From CASFRF01 sp031549345 (GTDB taxonomy: Bacteria > Verrucomicrobiota > Lentisphaeria > Victivallales > Victivallaceae): a stretch of DNA of 64,000 bases. Both the position numbers and the translations under genes were made by a program. Location: contig JAVBPY010000002.1 of assembly GCA_031549345.1 (NCBI GenBank), positions 62,001-126,000 of the forward strand, written 5' to 3'. How positions within the stretch are numbered: position 1 is the stretch's first letter; every line of letters begins with the position of its first letter. Positions 23,849-33,646 of the stretch are shown here, in pieces. The notes beneath the pieces are model-generated. The model ran no database searches. It was not told the origin of the DNA and worked only from the letters and a program-made list of their open reading frames with translations.

Positions 23849-26800
23849 TTATCCGTCTTCCGGATCCGGCAATCCTTCAAGAACACTCTTGAGACTCTTC
23901 AGGGTAACAGGCTTAAGGACGATTCCCGCCAAATTGCGCATATCGGTCTTGCTTTTTGCTTCGACATCGGCCGTCAGAAGAAAAATCGGCATCTTTTCGA
24001 GTTCGGGAATTGCGTGCATTTTTTCCGCTAAAACATCTCCATTCATCCCCGGCATCCAAAGATCGGTCAAAACGAAGTCGGGCTTTTCATCCAGCGCCAT
24101 CCGGATTGCTTCGGCGGGCAGTGTCGTGGTTACACACTCAACATTCAGCTTGTTCAAAAGCGCTTGCAAAACCTTCACGTTGATCGGAATATCGTCCACA
24201 AGAAGCGCTTTGCGGCGGATGGCCGGACACTCCAGGTCCGTTTTCACATCGGCCTCCGCCTTAGCGTTGCACACGTTCGTTTCGTAGCGGACATCACGGA
24301 TGCAAATGGTGAAGGTAGACCCGCAGTTGAGTTTGCTCTCCAAAGACAACGTCCCATTCATGCGCTCGACAAGCCGCCTGGAAATCGCCAGTCCGATGCC
24401 GGTTCCCGCGGGCGAATTGGGCGCCCGAACACGCGTTTCCTGCCAGAACGGATCGAAGACTTTCCTAAGACAGTCCTCCGCGATACCGGCGCCGCTGTCG
24501 CGGACGCGAATGGTCAATGTTCCGCACTCCTTATCGACGGGATCGAAGATTACTTCAACACGGATAAATCCTTTGGCGGTGAACTTGCAGGCGTTGCCAA
24601 TAAGATTCAGGAGAATCTGGCGCAACCGCAAGTCATCCAAAAACAGCCATGGGATATCTTCGGAACACTCACAGGTGAAATCAAGATTTTTCGCACTGGT
24701 CATTCCGGTGAATATCGCAAAAATTTCCCGCAGCACGGCGGCGATATCGCATTTCACGGGAGCAATCTGCATCTGGCCTGCTTCAAGTTTCGATAAATCG
24801 AGGACATCGTTGATCAAACGGAGCAGCGTATTGCCGGCCATATTGATGCTGCCCGCGTAACTGTTTTGTTGATCCATGGACACATTCGGGAACTGCATGA
24901 GTTCGCTGAACCCGATAACCGCGTTCAAGGGCGTTCTGATCTCATGGCTCATCGTAGCCAAAAACATGCTTTTGGCGCGGGCGGCCTCTTCGGCGGCCTG
25001 CATGGCAAGCTCGAGGCGCCGCTGCTTTTCCTGAAGTTCACCAATGTCAAGCAACACGCCGAGGAGAATGAGGTGATTGTTTTCCGGATTGACGAAAACA
25101 ACCTTGTGGGATTTATAGTAGTGCCGCACACCATCCCGGTCCAAAACACTGCCGACGCTTTCCGAAACGCTCCCGTCGCGCATAATCATTTTCTCTTGCG
25201 CACGAATTTCTTCGGCGTTGAAGCGAACGGGCAGCTCTTCATTGGTTTTTCCGATGATTTCCTCGCGCGATACCTTGGCGTAGGTACAGAAGTAATCATT
25301 CACTTCGATGTATTTACTGCCATCGGTCAAGTCTTTTGCAAAAAACGCAACCGAAACCAAGTCGAACACAAGTTTCTTCAGGCGGGCGGAATAATCGAGA
25401 AGCAGTTCGTTTTTCTTGTTCTCCGAGAGATCTTTCAGGCAACCGCTTATTTCATTGCTTCCGTCGTCGGAGGCGATAAGAAGAAGATCGAAGTGCTGAA
25501 TATTCGTCCCGATGGCGGAGCGGAATTCAAAGTGCGCTTCCGATTTTTTCCCTTCGCGCAACAACCGCATTTGCTCTTCGAAAAGCGGGATGTCCGCGGG
25601 AACGGGCAATTCCTCAAGCGGCGCCGGAACACCATCCCTGAGCGGCCAACCGACCGTTTCCGTTACAAAGTGCAACGCATTGGCTGAATTTATTGTAAAA
25701 AAGGTTACCTTGGAGGCTTTGGTTATGTGTTGCATCATATTCAAATCACGGCGGTATTGCCGGCGCAGCATCTCCACCTCGGTAATATTGAGCGAAGCCC
25801 AAAGAGCGGCTTCCACGCCGAAGAGTTCTTTGCCGACCTTCTGGTAATTGCAGTTGAAGATTTCGTCGCCGTGCTGAAATTGCACATTTTCCACCCGTCC
25901 TTCGCTCCACAAGCGATCGAGAAGGGCTTTTTTACCGGCTTTTGCCGTTTCGTCGAACACGTCGTCAAAAACGTTGACGGCGGGGCCGAATAAAGCGCGC
26001 AATTTCTCGGAAGCATTGCCAAGGTGCTTGTACAAAAAATTGCCGCTTCGATCACAGGCAAGAATCTGCACCGGAATCATTTTCAAAATAGCCCTGCTCC
26101 GGCGCTTGGCGCGGCGGTTCTTGAGAAAGAGCCAGAAGGAAATACCCAAACTGGCAAGAAGCAGCAAGATTGTGCCGGTAACAGCAAGGAAAACATGCAA
26201 CGAAACGCCGCCGAACGCCCGCGGCTGGTTGAGCAATTTCACACCGGGCAGGAGAAGATCGGGGTCGAGGCCGTTCGCCGCAAGAGCAGGATAATTGAAA
26301 ACAGGCGACAAGGGCCCGCGTACATTGGGAATGTTCGCGGCGGATTCGCCCGCGAGGATCCGCCGGACAATGTCCATTGCAAGCGCCGCATGTTTGCTGG
26401 TGGCGGCAATGCTTCCACCAATACAGCCGGGGAGTTCAACAAAGTCGGTGCTGCACATATACGGCAACCCGACATAACGGTTGAAGGCGGTAAAAAATGC
26501 GGACCGCGCATTGTATGGATCGCTCCGCAACATTCGCCAGGGTGTAAAAACAACAAATGTTTTCGGCGGCTGGCGGCGCAACTCTTTAAATATCTCAAGT
26601 GAATTCGAGTATTGGCGCCCATCGATGAATTCGATGTCTATTTCGCAGTAATTTGCCAGAATTCCGCGCGCCCTCTGCATCTGGATGCGTCCTTCCGGCG
26701 AGTCATCGCTCAAGATAATCGCCTTGGAATCGGGGCCGAAGAGCTTGGCCCCGCTTTCGACCATGTACAGGATGTCGGTTTCTTGCGAAACGACAACAAG

Positions 26801-27292
26801 ATTCGGGTAAATGGTTTTCAGTCCATCCACGTTCTTTTCGTAACCGATGGATACAATCGAAACGTTGCCGGCTCTCAGATCTTCGGCCCACATCAACAAA
26901 AAATCCAACGTTGCATCGTCGCACGTGATGATGATTTTGTAGACGCCGGAGCGAATTTGTTGACGGAGCAAGTTGTAGGCGGGAATCCAATCGCTGAGAT
27001 CGCGGGAGTGGGAGATATCGAGCTTGAAAAAAGTCAGGTCGACGGCATGTTCCGCACGAAAGGACGTTTTGGTTATGTGATCGATTACTTTATGGCGCGG
27101 AAAACTGTCGTGGTATGAGTTCAATACCAAAATTCCCGTCGAGTTTTGCAGTGCCTTTTCATCGCGTTTCTCTTCGGCGGCGCCGACGGAAGCGGAAAAG
27201 AAAACGACACATACCAAAAGCCTCAACAAGGCAAATCGCAAAATGCCTACGCACATTGCATTATTTCTGCGTGTTCCACGAAACGTACACAT
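23849..27292 (-). CDS. Hybrid sensor histidine kinase with periplasmic ABC-substrate-binding-like domain (copy A)
   Basis: 1147 residues. Signal/anchor helix near residues 17-38; residues ~52-330 resemble the ABC_sub_bind domain (GILVLNSYHDSFPRHKVIDH, then IGYEKNVDGL and LPYMCSTDF). A second transmembrane helix lies near 355-380. One PAS-like domain (~400-500), further PAS segments (~530-760), HisKA with His783 in ATMSHEIRTPLN, HATPase (N box LNLIGNACKFT, G box GTGIGLAISRRL), and a receiver with Asp1077 in LTDLWMPG and Lys in LKPVT. It should sense a periplasmic ligand and feed phosphate to an unseen HPt protein. GAGGGGGG lies before the ATG. It is the tandem paralogue of 27960-31409. Confidence 0.92.
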   Translation of the reverse strand: MCTFRGTRRNNAMCVGILRFALLRLLVCVVFFSASVGAAEEKRDEKALQNSTGILVLNSYHDSFPRHKVIDHITKTSFRAEHAVDLTFFKLDISHSRDLSDWIPAYNLLRQQIRSGVYKIIITCDDATLDFLLMWAEDLRAGNVSIVSIGYEKNVDGLKTIYPNLVVVSQETDILYMVESGAKLFGPDSKAIILSDDSPEGRIQMQRARGILANYCEIDIEFIDGRQYSNSLEIFKELRRQPPKTFVVFTPWRMLRSDPYNARSAFFTAFNRYVGLPYMCSTDFVELPGCIGGSIAATSKHAALAMDIVRRILAGESAANIPNVRGPLSPVFNYPALAANGLDPDLLLPGVKLLNQPRAFGGVSLHVFLAVTGTILLLLASLGISFWLFLKNRRAKRRSRAILKMIPVQILACDRSGNFLYKHLGNASEKLRALFGPAVNVFDDVFDETAKAGKKALLDRLWSEGRVENVQFQHGDEIFNCNYQKVGKELFGVEAALWASLNITEVEMLRRQYRRDLNMMQHITKASKVTFFTINSANALHFVTETVGWPLRDGVPAPLEELPVPADIPLFEEQMRLLREGKKSEAHFEFRSAIGTNIQHFDLLLIASDDGSNEISGCLKDLSENKKNELLLDYSARLKKLVFDLVSVAFFAKDLTDGSKYIEVNDYFCTYAKVSREEIIGKTNEELPVRFNAEEIRAQEKMIMRDGSVSESVGSVLDRDGVRHYYKSHKVVFVNPENNHLILLGVLLDIGELQEKQRRLELAMQAAEEAARAKSMFLATMSHEIRTPLNAVIGFSELMQFPNVSMDQQNSYAGSINMAGNTLLRLINDVLDLSKLEAGQMQIAPVKCDIAAVLREIFAIFTGMTSAKNLDFTCECSEDIPWLFLDDLRLRQILLNLIGNACKFTAKGFIRVEVIFDPVDKECGTLTIRVRDSGAGIAEDCLRKVFDPFWQETRVRAPNSPAGTGIGLAISRRLVERMNGTLSLESKLNCGSTFTICIRDVRYETNVCNAKAEADVKTDLECPAIRRKALLVDDIPINVKVLQALLNKLNVECVTTTLPAEAIRMALDEKPDFVLTDLWMPGMNGDVLAEKMHAIPELEKMPIFLLTADVEAKSKTDMRNLAGIVLKPVTLKSLKSVLEGLPDPEDG

Positions 27293-27689
27293 TTCAGCCC
27301 CCCTCAGGCAACATGTTTTTCGACCCCTTCGTGTCGCGACTATCTTCGTGTCGCGCCCCCCCTTAATCCCCCGGGAAAGACCTCAACTGCACCGGATATA
27401 GGGGGCATCCGATTCATTCGGCAAACCGCGCCGTCCGCATCCGCATAAGAAAGAAGATTGCGTGCCTTCCAACCTCATACAAACGACAAGAATGCATTTA
27501 TTCCATTTATTGAATAAAATCAAACGACACTGGAATAACGAAAAAAAATACACGCAGCCAATCTATGGTTCAAGAAACTTAATTCACGGATAAATAAAAG
27601 AAACGGTCTGCCAACCCCATCCGGATCGGACAAGATCATTGTATGCTCCTGAAAAAATACAACAGATTGGTATAATCTATACTGCCTTT
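27293..27689 (-). other. Upstream region of kinase copy A
   Basis: About 400 nt of non-coding DNA. Directly upstream of the kinase start, 27293-27357 matches the region before copy B and contains two close CTTCGTGTCGCG units. A possible 39-codon leader frame on the minus strand (27520-27639) has AGGAG six nt before its ATG, but it is not conserved in the other copy, so support is weak. Confidence 0.4.
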
Positions 27690-27848
27690 TAAGATTTACA
27701 AGGTACTTTCGTAAAATTTCTTATTTAATAGATAAGGCGAAAGATCGACTTCGATAAAACACGAATTAAAGATGCGCGGATAAATTATAGCTCCTATAGC
27801 ATCAAAAAAAATGAATAAAAAAACGCGTCCGAAAGATTTCCAGAAGCG
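27690..27848 (-). repeat. Conserved leader/terminator block, copy A
   Basis: This 159-nt non-coding block matches 31729-31888 at most positions. It includes a conserved minus-strand TATAAT (27784-27789) inside a shared CTATAATTTATCCGCGCATCTT-type core, a potential CCTT/AAGG stem, and the terminator of the preceding gene. It probably carries the kinase promoter and leader. Confidence 0.7.
27817..27848 (-). terminator. Terminator after kinase copy B (partly decayed)
   Basis: CGCTTCTG/CGGACGCG stem with one mismatch and one wobble, then T7 on the minus strand. It matches the intact terminator at 31856-31888. Confidence 0.55.
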
Positions 27849-27860
27849 TGGCCAAAAACC

Positions 27861-27956
27861 GGAACAAGCGGCCTTCCGCCCTGTTCCGGGAGTGCGCTCG
27901 GCTTCGACCGCTTCGCGGACATGCCGGACATTGCCGACATTTTGTTCGAAATATAG
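27861..27956 (+). pseudogene. Fossil of the epmA 3' end at a duplication junction
   Basis: The DNA reads, in one frame, PPCSGSALGFDR-FADMPDIADILFEI-stop, against epmA PPCSGSALGFDRLCMIFADTPDIADVVF-stop. It has a 12-nt in-frame deletion and a displaced stop codon. Homology begins at GGAAC (27861), matching GGAAC at 23748 in epmA. It has no start codon or ribosome site and is not expressed as epmA. Confidence 0.85.
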
Positions 27957-27959
27957 CTC

Positions 27960-30900
27960 TCAAAGCCGGTCAAGTTCTTGCAAGAGTTCCTTGAGGCTTT
28001 CCAGCGTTACCGGCTTAAGAACCACCCCCGCAAAACGTTTGGAATTAAAGTTGTCCTTTGCCTCAACGTCGGCCGTCAACATAAAAATCGGCAGATGCTC
28101 AAGCGCGGGAATGGCGTGTATTTGCTCCGCCAATTGGCCCCCGTTCATCTCCGGCATCCAAAGATCCGCCAACACAACGTCCAGCCTTTCCTCTCGTGCG
28201 ATTTTAATCGCCTCGAGCGGCGACGTCGTGCTTACGCACTCGACATTCAATTTCCCCAGAAGCGCCTGCAGAACCCTTAAGTTTACCGGAATATCATCCA
28301 CCAGAAGTGCCTTGCGACGGAAAACAGGGCGCTCGGAATCGCCCCTTGCCTCGGATTGCGGCTGGTCGTCGCGGGGCCCCGTTGCAAACGGAACCTTGCG
28401 GATACGGACCGTAAATACGGAACCGCAATCAAGCTTGCTTTCAACCGATAATGTTCCACCCATGCGCTCAACCAGGCGCTTGGAAATCGCCAAGCCGATT
28501 CCTGTTCCCGGCTGCGCGTCCTTGGAAAGCATGGATCGCGTCTCCTGCCAGAATGGCTCGAACACCCGGAGCAGGTTATCATCCGCGATTCCGGCTCCGC
28601 TGTCACGCACACAAATCGTCAGTGTGCCGGACTCACTGTCGAGTTTCTCGAACCGGGCCTCGACACGTACAAAGCCGTCGGCGGTAAATTTGCAGGCATT
28701 GCCGATAAGGTTCAGAAGCACTTGACGCAGCCGGAGGTCGTCAAGAAACAACCACGGAATGTCATCCGGACATTCGAGCGTGAAATCCAAATTTTTTGCA
28801 CTGGTCATCCCGCCGAATATGGAGAACATTTCCTGCAACAATGCCCGGATGTCGCATCTTACCGGGGTAATCTGCATCTGATCGGCTTCGAGTTTCGACA
28901 AATCAAGTATATCGTTGATCAGGCGGAGCAACGTATTGCCAGCCAGATTGATGCAGCCGGCGTAGTTGCTCAGTTCTTCCGGCGTCAACCCCGGGAACTG
29001 CATCAATTCGCTGAATCCGATGACCGCGTTCAAAGGGGTCCTGATTTCATGGCTCATCGTAGCCAGGAACATACTTTTGACACGCGCGGCCTCTTCGGCG
29101 GCCTTCATGGCAAACTCGAGCCGGCTTTGTTTTTCCTGGAGTTCGCCAACATCGAGCAATATCCCCAGAAGAATCTTGTGGTTGTTTTCGGGATTTGTGC
29201 ATATGACCTTGTGGGATTTAAAGTGGTGTACAACCCCCTCGCGGTCACAAAAACTGCCGAGATTTTCCGAAACACCGCCGTCTTGCATGATCCTCCGGTC
29301 CTGCTCATTGATCGCCTCGATATCCAATTTGACGGGCAATTCCGTGAAAACCCTGCCGATTATTTCCTCGCGGCACATTTTAGTGTAGGTGCAGAAATAA
29401 TCGTTCACCTCCAGAAATTTACCCCCCTCTGTCATGTCTTTTGCCATAAAAGCGACGGAGATCAAATCAAAAACAAGCTTTTTCAAACGTGCCGAATAAT
29501 CAAGGAGGAGTTCGTTTTTCTTATGTTCGGAGATGTCTTTCAGGCAGCCGCTTACCTCGTTGCTCCCATCGGCGGAGGGGAAGAGGAAAAGATCAAAATA
29601 TTGAGTCCGTCCGTTTAAATTGGAGCAGAATTCAAAATCAACTTCCATCTTTTTCCTCTTCCGCAGTAAGTTCATTTCATGCAGAAGAGGCGGCACATCC
29701 TCGGGAATCGGCAATGCATCAAGCACAACCGGAACACCATCTTTTTGAGGCCAGTCGCTGGTCCGGACAACAAAATGCTGTACGCCGGGCTCCTTCAGGT
29801 TCATCGTGAAAAAGCTCACCTTGACCGCGTTGGCGATATGGGACATGATGGATAAATCCCTCCGGTATTCATCGGCCTTTGCTCTGGCCTCCCGGCGCAG
29901 CGTTTCCAATTCAGTGATGTCAATCGATATCCAAAGGACGGCCTCCGCACCGAAAACGGTTTTGTCCGCCCTTACATAGCTGCAGCTGAAAATCTCACCG
30001 CCATGCCGGAATTGCACGTTCTCCAGTCTTCCTTCCCGCCAGGAGCGCTCGATGATCTCCTTTTGAAACGCTCTGGCCGCCTCATCCGAATCATCGTCAA
30101 AGACGTTCCTAGCCTGCCCGAAAAGGGCACACAATTTTTCCGAGGCGTTTCCCAGATGCTTGTACAGGAAATTACCACTTCGATCGCAAGCCATAATCTG
30201 TACGGGGAGTAACCTTAAAATGGTGTCATTCCGGCGTTTCTCGCGGCGATTTTTTAAATACAGGAGGAAGGATGTCCAAAAACTGACGAAGAGAAGCAGG
30301 ATCACCGCGCCGACCCCATAAACAGTCTGCGGAGAAACGCCGCCGAACGGACGCGGCCGATTGATTATTTCCGCATTCGGAGGAAGCAGCTTCGGATCGA
30401 GCCCGTACGACTTAAGGCGTTCGTAATCAAAAACAAGAGAAAGCGGACCTTTTTGATTTTGCATCTCGCGGGGCGATTCGCCGTGGAGAATTCGTTCCGC
30501 CAGTACGATTGCTGCGTCGACATGCATGCGGGTTGCGGAAATATTTCCTCCGATACAGCCCGGGGCTTCGATGATATCGGTGCTGCACATATACGGAAGG
30601 CCGACATGGTGGTTGAGGTCAAGAAAAAACGCCATCCTCGAAGAATATGTGTCGGCCTCAAGCATGCACCATGACACGAAAATTGCAAATGTTTCCGGCG
30701 GATAAGCGTTCAACTTCCTGAATACATCCAAAGAGCTTGCATAATGGCTGCCGTCGATGTACTCAATATCGATGCCGCGGTAGTCCGCCAGCGCATCACG
30801 GGCTTTTTTGAGTTGGACATCTCCTTCCGGCGTGTCATCGACCACAATTACGGCCCGGGCGCCGGGGCCGAAGAGCCGGGCCCCGATTTCAACCATGCTG

Positions 30901-31409
30901 CGCACATTGGTCTCCTGAGAAATCGCCACCAGATCTGGATAAATCAGTTTCAGGCCATCGGTATCTTTTTCGTACCCAGTGGCCACAATCGGCACATTGC
31001 CGGCTTTCAAATCATCGGTCTGGAGCAGCAAAAAATCCAATGTGCCGTCGTCCGTGGTGATGATAAGATTGTAGGTGCCGGCCCGGATTTGACGGCGAAT
31101 CAAGTCGTACGCGGGCAACCAGTCATTGAAATCGCGGAAGTTCGATATATCGAGCTTAAAAAAAGTGAGATCGGCGCGGTGCGTCAAAACAAAGGGAGAT
31201 CCGGTAATGTCGCCGATGAGTTTATTGCCCGGAAACGTTTCATGACGGGAATTAAGTACAAGGACTCGCGCCGGTTTCCCCTCCTTCCCGCATTCGATGG
31301 TATTGGCGGATACACGAAAAGCGGCGACTCCCAAAAGCGTCAACAAGGCAAATCGCGAAATGCCTGCATACATTGCATTATTTCTGCGTGCGCCACGAAA
31401 TATACACAT
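27960..31409 (-). CDS. Hybrid sensor histidine kinase with periplasmic ABC-substrate-binding-like domain (copy B)
   Basis: 1149 residues with the same order as copy A: signal/anchor helix (~17-35), ABC_sub_bind-like periplasmic domain (VLVLNSRHETFPGNKLIGD, then TGYEKDTDGLKLIYPDL), transmembrane helix (~358-382), PAS segments, HisKA with His787 in ATMSHEIRTPLN, HATPase (LNLIGNACKFT, GTGIGLAISKRL) and receiver (LADLWMPE, LKPVT). The kinase core is nearly identical to copy A, while the periplasmic domain has diverged more, as expected if ligands differ. I start at 31409 because the sequence from MCIFRGARRNNAM onward, and the GGGGGG site before it, match copy A; the longer frame to 31553 is not shared. 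Confidence 0.92.
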   Translation of the reverse strand: MCIFRGARRNNAMYAGISRFALLTLLGVAAFRVSANTIECGKEGKPARVLVLNSRHETFPGNKLIGDITGSPFVLTHRADLTFFKLDISNFRDFNDWLPAYDLIRRQIRAGTYNLIITTDDGTLDFLLLQTDDLKAGNVPIVATGYEKDTDGLKLIYPDLVAISQETNVRSMVEIGARLFGPGARAVIVVDDTPEGDVQLKKARDALADYRGIDIEYIDGSHYASSLDVFRKLNAYPPETFAIFVSWCMLEADTYSSRMAFFLDLNHHVGLPYMCSTDIIEAPGCIGGNISATRMHVDAAIVLAERILHGESPREMQNQKGPLSLVFDYERLKSYGLDPKLLPPNAEIINRPRPFGGVSPQTVYGVGAVILLLFVSFWTSFLLYLKNRREKRRNDTILRLLPVQIMACDRSGNFLYKHLGNASEKLCALFGQARNVFDDDSDEAARAFQKEIIERSWREGRLENVQFRHGGEIFSCSYVRADKTVFGAEAVLWISIDITELETLRREARAKADEYRRDLSIMSHIANAVKVSFFTMNLKEPGVQHFVVRTSDWPQKDGVPVVLDALPIPEDVPPLLHEMNLLRKRKKMEVDFEFCSNLNGRTQYFDLFLFPSADGSNEVSGCLKDISEHKKNELLLDYSARLKKLVFDLISVAFMAKDMTEGGKFLEVNDYFCTYTKMCREEIIGRVFTELPVKLDIEAINEQDRRIMQDGGVSENLGSFCDREGVVHHFKSHKVICTNPENNHKILLGILLDVGELQEKQSRLEFAMKAAEEAARVKSMFLATMSHEIRTPLNAVIGFSELMQFPGLTPEELSNYAGCINLAGNTLLRLINDILDLSKLEADQMQITPVRCDIRALLQEMFSIFGGMTSAKNLDFTLECPDDIPWLFLDDLRLRQVLLNLIGNACKFTADGFVRVEARFEKLDSESGTLTICVRDSGAGIADDNLLRVFEPFWQETRSMLSKDAQPGTGIGLAISKRLVERMGGTLSVESKLDCGSVFTVRIRKVPFATGPRDDQPQSEARGDSERPVFRRKALLVDDIPVNLRVLQALLGKLNVECVSTTSPLEAIKIAREERLDVVLADLWMPEMNGGQLAEQIHAIPALEHLPIFMLTADVEAKDNFNSKRFAGVVLKPVTLESLKELLQELDRL

Positions 31410-31728
31410 TTCAGCCCCCCAGGTAACATGTTTTTCGACTGTCTTCGTGTCGTGATTATCTTCGTACCGGGACAAGCGATCCATCGACGCAACCTCCCGA
31501 TGCGACGGGTGTATCATGCTTAATTCGTCCCGTGAATTGCCATCCGCATCCACACAAAGGGAGGGAATTCCTGCACTCTTTTCCCATTTGCCTGCGGCAA
31601 CGCGGAGGGCGCTTCCATTCAGAGTGAAAAACGATCAGGAGCACCGGTTTTCTGCCTTGGTATGGTTAAAAACATTGCGCCAATCCTGAGCGATCATCCC
31701 CCTATCCTCACTATATTATACTGTATCT
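31410..31728 (-). other. Upstream region of kinase copy B
   Basis: About 320 nt without a convincing gene. The first ~70 nt before the kinase resemble those before copy A; the middle has diverged. A perfect GTATCTT/AAGATAC dyad (31723-31745) reaches into the conserved block, next to a TATAAT on the minus strand (31715-31720). Confidence 0.4.
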
Positions 31729-31888
31729 TCAAATTTACAAGATACTTTCGTAAAATTTCTTATTTCACAGATAAGACGAAAAACTCGACTTCAAGAAAAC
31801 ACGAATTGAAGATGCGCGGATAAATTATAGATCTCATAAAATCAAAAAAATGGTTAAAAAAAACGCTTCTGAAAAATTTCCAGAAGCG
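31729..31888 (-). repeat. Conserved leader/terminator block, copy B
   Basis: Second copy of the 160-nt block at 27690-27848, again between an upstream gene's end and a kinase start, with the same TATAAT (31824-31829). Confidence 0.7.
31856..31888 (-). terminator. Terminator of the blaR1-like gene
   Basis: Perfect CGCTTCTG/CAGAAGCG stem with a 9-nt loop followed by T8 on the minus strand, 25 nt after the blaR1-like stop codon. Confidence 0.88.
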
Positions 31889-31912
31889 CCGCAAAAAACG
31901 GGAACAACTTGC

Positions 31913-33646
31913 TTATTTAAGGAAACGCTTATACAACGACTCAGCTTCTTTGACTTCACCTATTGTAATTCCACCCGCCTGATAACCGGCGCGGAACATA
32001 TCGAGATTCTCGCGTGCCAACTCCCGCAACTCGTCGTCCAAAGGCCGGAGAATTTCCGTATTCGCCTGTTGAAGAACCAGCATCCGGCGGCGCGTATCCA
32101 ACATGTGGATTTTCTTTTTATTGACCTCGCTCAATGTTTCTGCGCCCGCCTTAAACCGGGCCTCATAGATGGCCAGTATTTCCCTGACCGTTGTTAACTC
32201 CGTTTCCAGTCGGATCAATTCATCCATGTCCTGCCGACGAAGGTGCGGATTCAATATCTTCCGCACGGTATCCGCCTGTTCTTTAGACATTTGCCGCGGA
32301 ATGAGTTCGGCCGCAAGTTTGCCGTTTCCAAGGAAGAAAATATTCTCCACACGAACACCGAGATTCATGAATTTCTCCGGCACAGTGCATGCTTGATTGC
32401 TATCGACTTCAAAAATATTCAGCTGCGCGTTGCCGTACATGGGAAAAGTGTTGTAGAGTACTTTGATGTCGACTCCAAGCTTCTTGCCAATCGCCATGCG
32501 AGGATTTTCACTGATCTGCATCACCCTCGCAAAGGCGAGCCCCGATTCCGCAAGGCGATCGATTTCCTGGATAACCGGGTCCGGCACATTCTTTGCCCAG
32601 AGCTTCACCATCGCATTGGTATTCGTCCCGGTGATTGTGAAAACATCGTTGTCTTTCATCAGCACGACGCTGCCGGCATTTCGTCCTGCACTCTGGCTGT
32701 AGAATTTTAGGGCATCACCTGTTTGGGTGAAGGATTTTCGCGAAATCCACGCATCTTCCGCTTTCCGGGAGGCGGAAAGCGGATAAAATGAAAGCACCAG
32801 AAAAAAAGCGATCATTCCCGCGGCAAGACGGTTGAAACGCGTAACCGGAATAGGAGCAAGCAGGCTTTCTACGCGGGCCTTCATCGTGTTTCCGCTTTCA
32901 TTCAGACAGCATACGCCGCCGTCAAGATTGGGATATTCAGCCATGTCGAGCAATGTTTGAGCATACGCAAGCGGTGCGTTTTCCTCCGGTAGAACCCGGC
33001 AAACGCTTTCGTCGCAGCGCATTTCCTGGCATTTGCGGCAATTGGCCGCCAAGCGCCCGATGAAAGGATTAAACCAATGAAGAGCTTGCGCCAAACTCCA
33101 GAATGCATTCATAAACAAATCGCCTTTTCGGATATGAATGAGTTCGTGATAGAGGATGTGCCGCAATTTTGCGGCATCCAGTTCCGCCAATGCCTCGGGA
33201 ATTACAACCAGAGGACGGAGAAAACCTGCTGCCATCGCGCTGATTTTCCCGCGTGTGATCAGGAGAAAGATCGGCCGCCCGGCGACTTCGATCGTTTTCC
33301 GGGCGGCCAGGAACTCGACGGAACATGTTTCATTAAGCGCAACCTCGTTGGTAAGAGCCGCCCGGCAATTGGCCAGCGTCCTGAGGATGGCGCAAAAGAA
33401 GGAGGCAGCGACACCGATAAAATAAACCGCCGCCACATAACGCCAGAGCACGGATTCCGGAAAAATCAGGAAAATACGGGGAGCCGGAATCGGCAAAAGA
33501 AGGCGAACAAGAAGAAGACTGTGAAGAATCAACATCTGCCGCCAATGAAGAAAGCGCCAAAATACAAAGCCGACAAATGTAACGGTAACCGAGCTCCAGA
33601 AAATGGCGGGAAGAAAGTTCATCGGGAGAAAAAGATCAGTTGTCAT
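31913..33646 (-). CDS. BlaR1/MecR1-type M56 membrane metalloprotease sensor
   Basis: 577 residues. Four hydrophobic segments (around 10-30, 37-55, 75-100 and 275-295) surround a cytosolic M56 peptidase domain with the zinc motif HELIH (ILYHELIHIRKGD) and a downstream RCDESV. In BlaR1/MecR1 a ligand on the outer face activates the protease, which inactivates the BlaI repressor. Here the extracytoplasmic C-terminal part (~300-577) is not a penicillin-binding domain: it is unrecognised and ends in a long coiled-coil-like region, so the signal is probably not a beta-lactam. The ATG at 33646 overlaps the blaI-like stop by 11 nt. Confidence 0.85.
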   Translation of the reverse strand: MTTDLFLPMNFLPAIFWSSVTVTFVGFVFWRFLHWRQMLILHSLLLVRLLLPIPAPRIFLIFPESVLWRYVAAVYFIGVAASFFCAILRTLANCRAALTNEVALNETCSVEFLAARKTIEVAGRPIFLLITRGKISAMAAGFLRPLVVIPEALAELDAAKLRHILYHELIHIRKGDLFMNAFWSLAQALHWFNPFIGRLAANCRKCQEMRCDESVCRVLPEENAPLAYAQTLLDMAEYPNLDGGVCCLNESGNTMKARVESLLAPIPVTRFNRLAAGMIAFFLVLSFYPLSASRKAEDAWISRKSFTQTGDALKFYSQSAGRNAGSVVLMKDNDVFTITGTNTNAMVKLWAKNVPDPVIQEIDRLAESGLAFARVMQISENPRMAIGKKLGVDIKVLYNTFPMYGNAQLNIFEVDSNQACTVPEKFMNLGVRVENIFFLGNGKLAAELIPRQMSKEQADTVRKILNPHLRRQDMDELIRLETELTTVREILAIYEARFKAGAETLSEVNKKKIHMLDTRRRMLVLQQANTEILRPLDDELRELARENLDMFRAGYQAGGITIGEVKEAESLYKRFLK

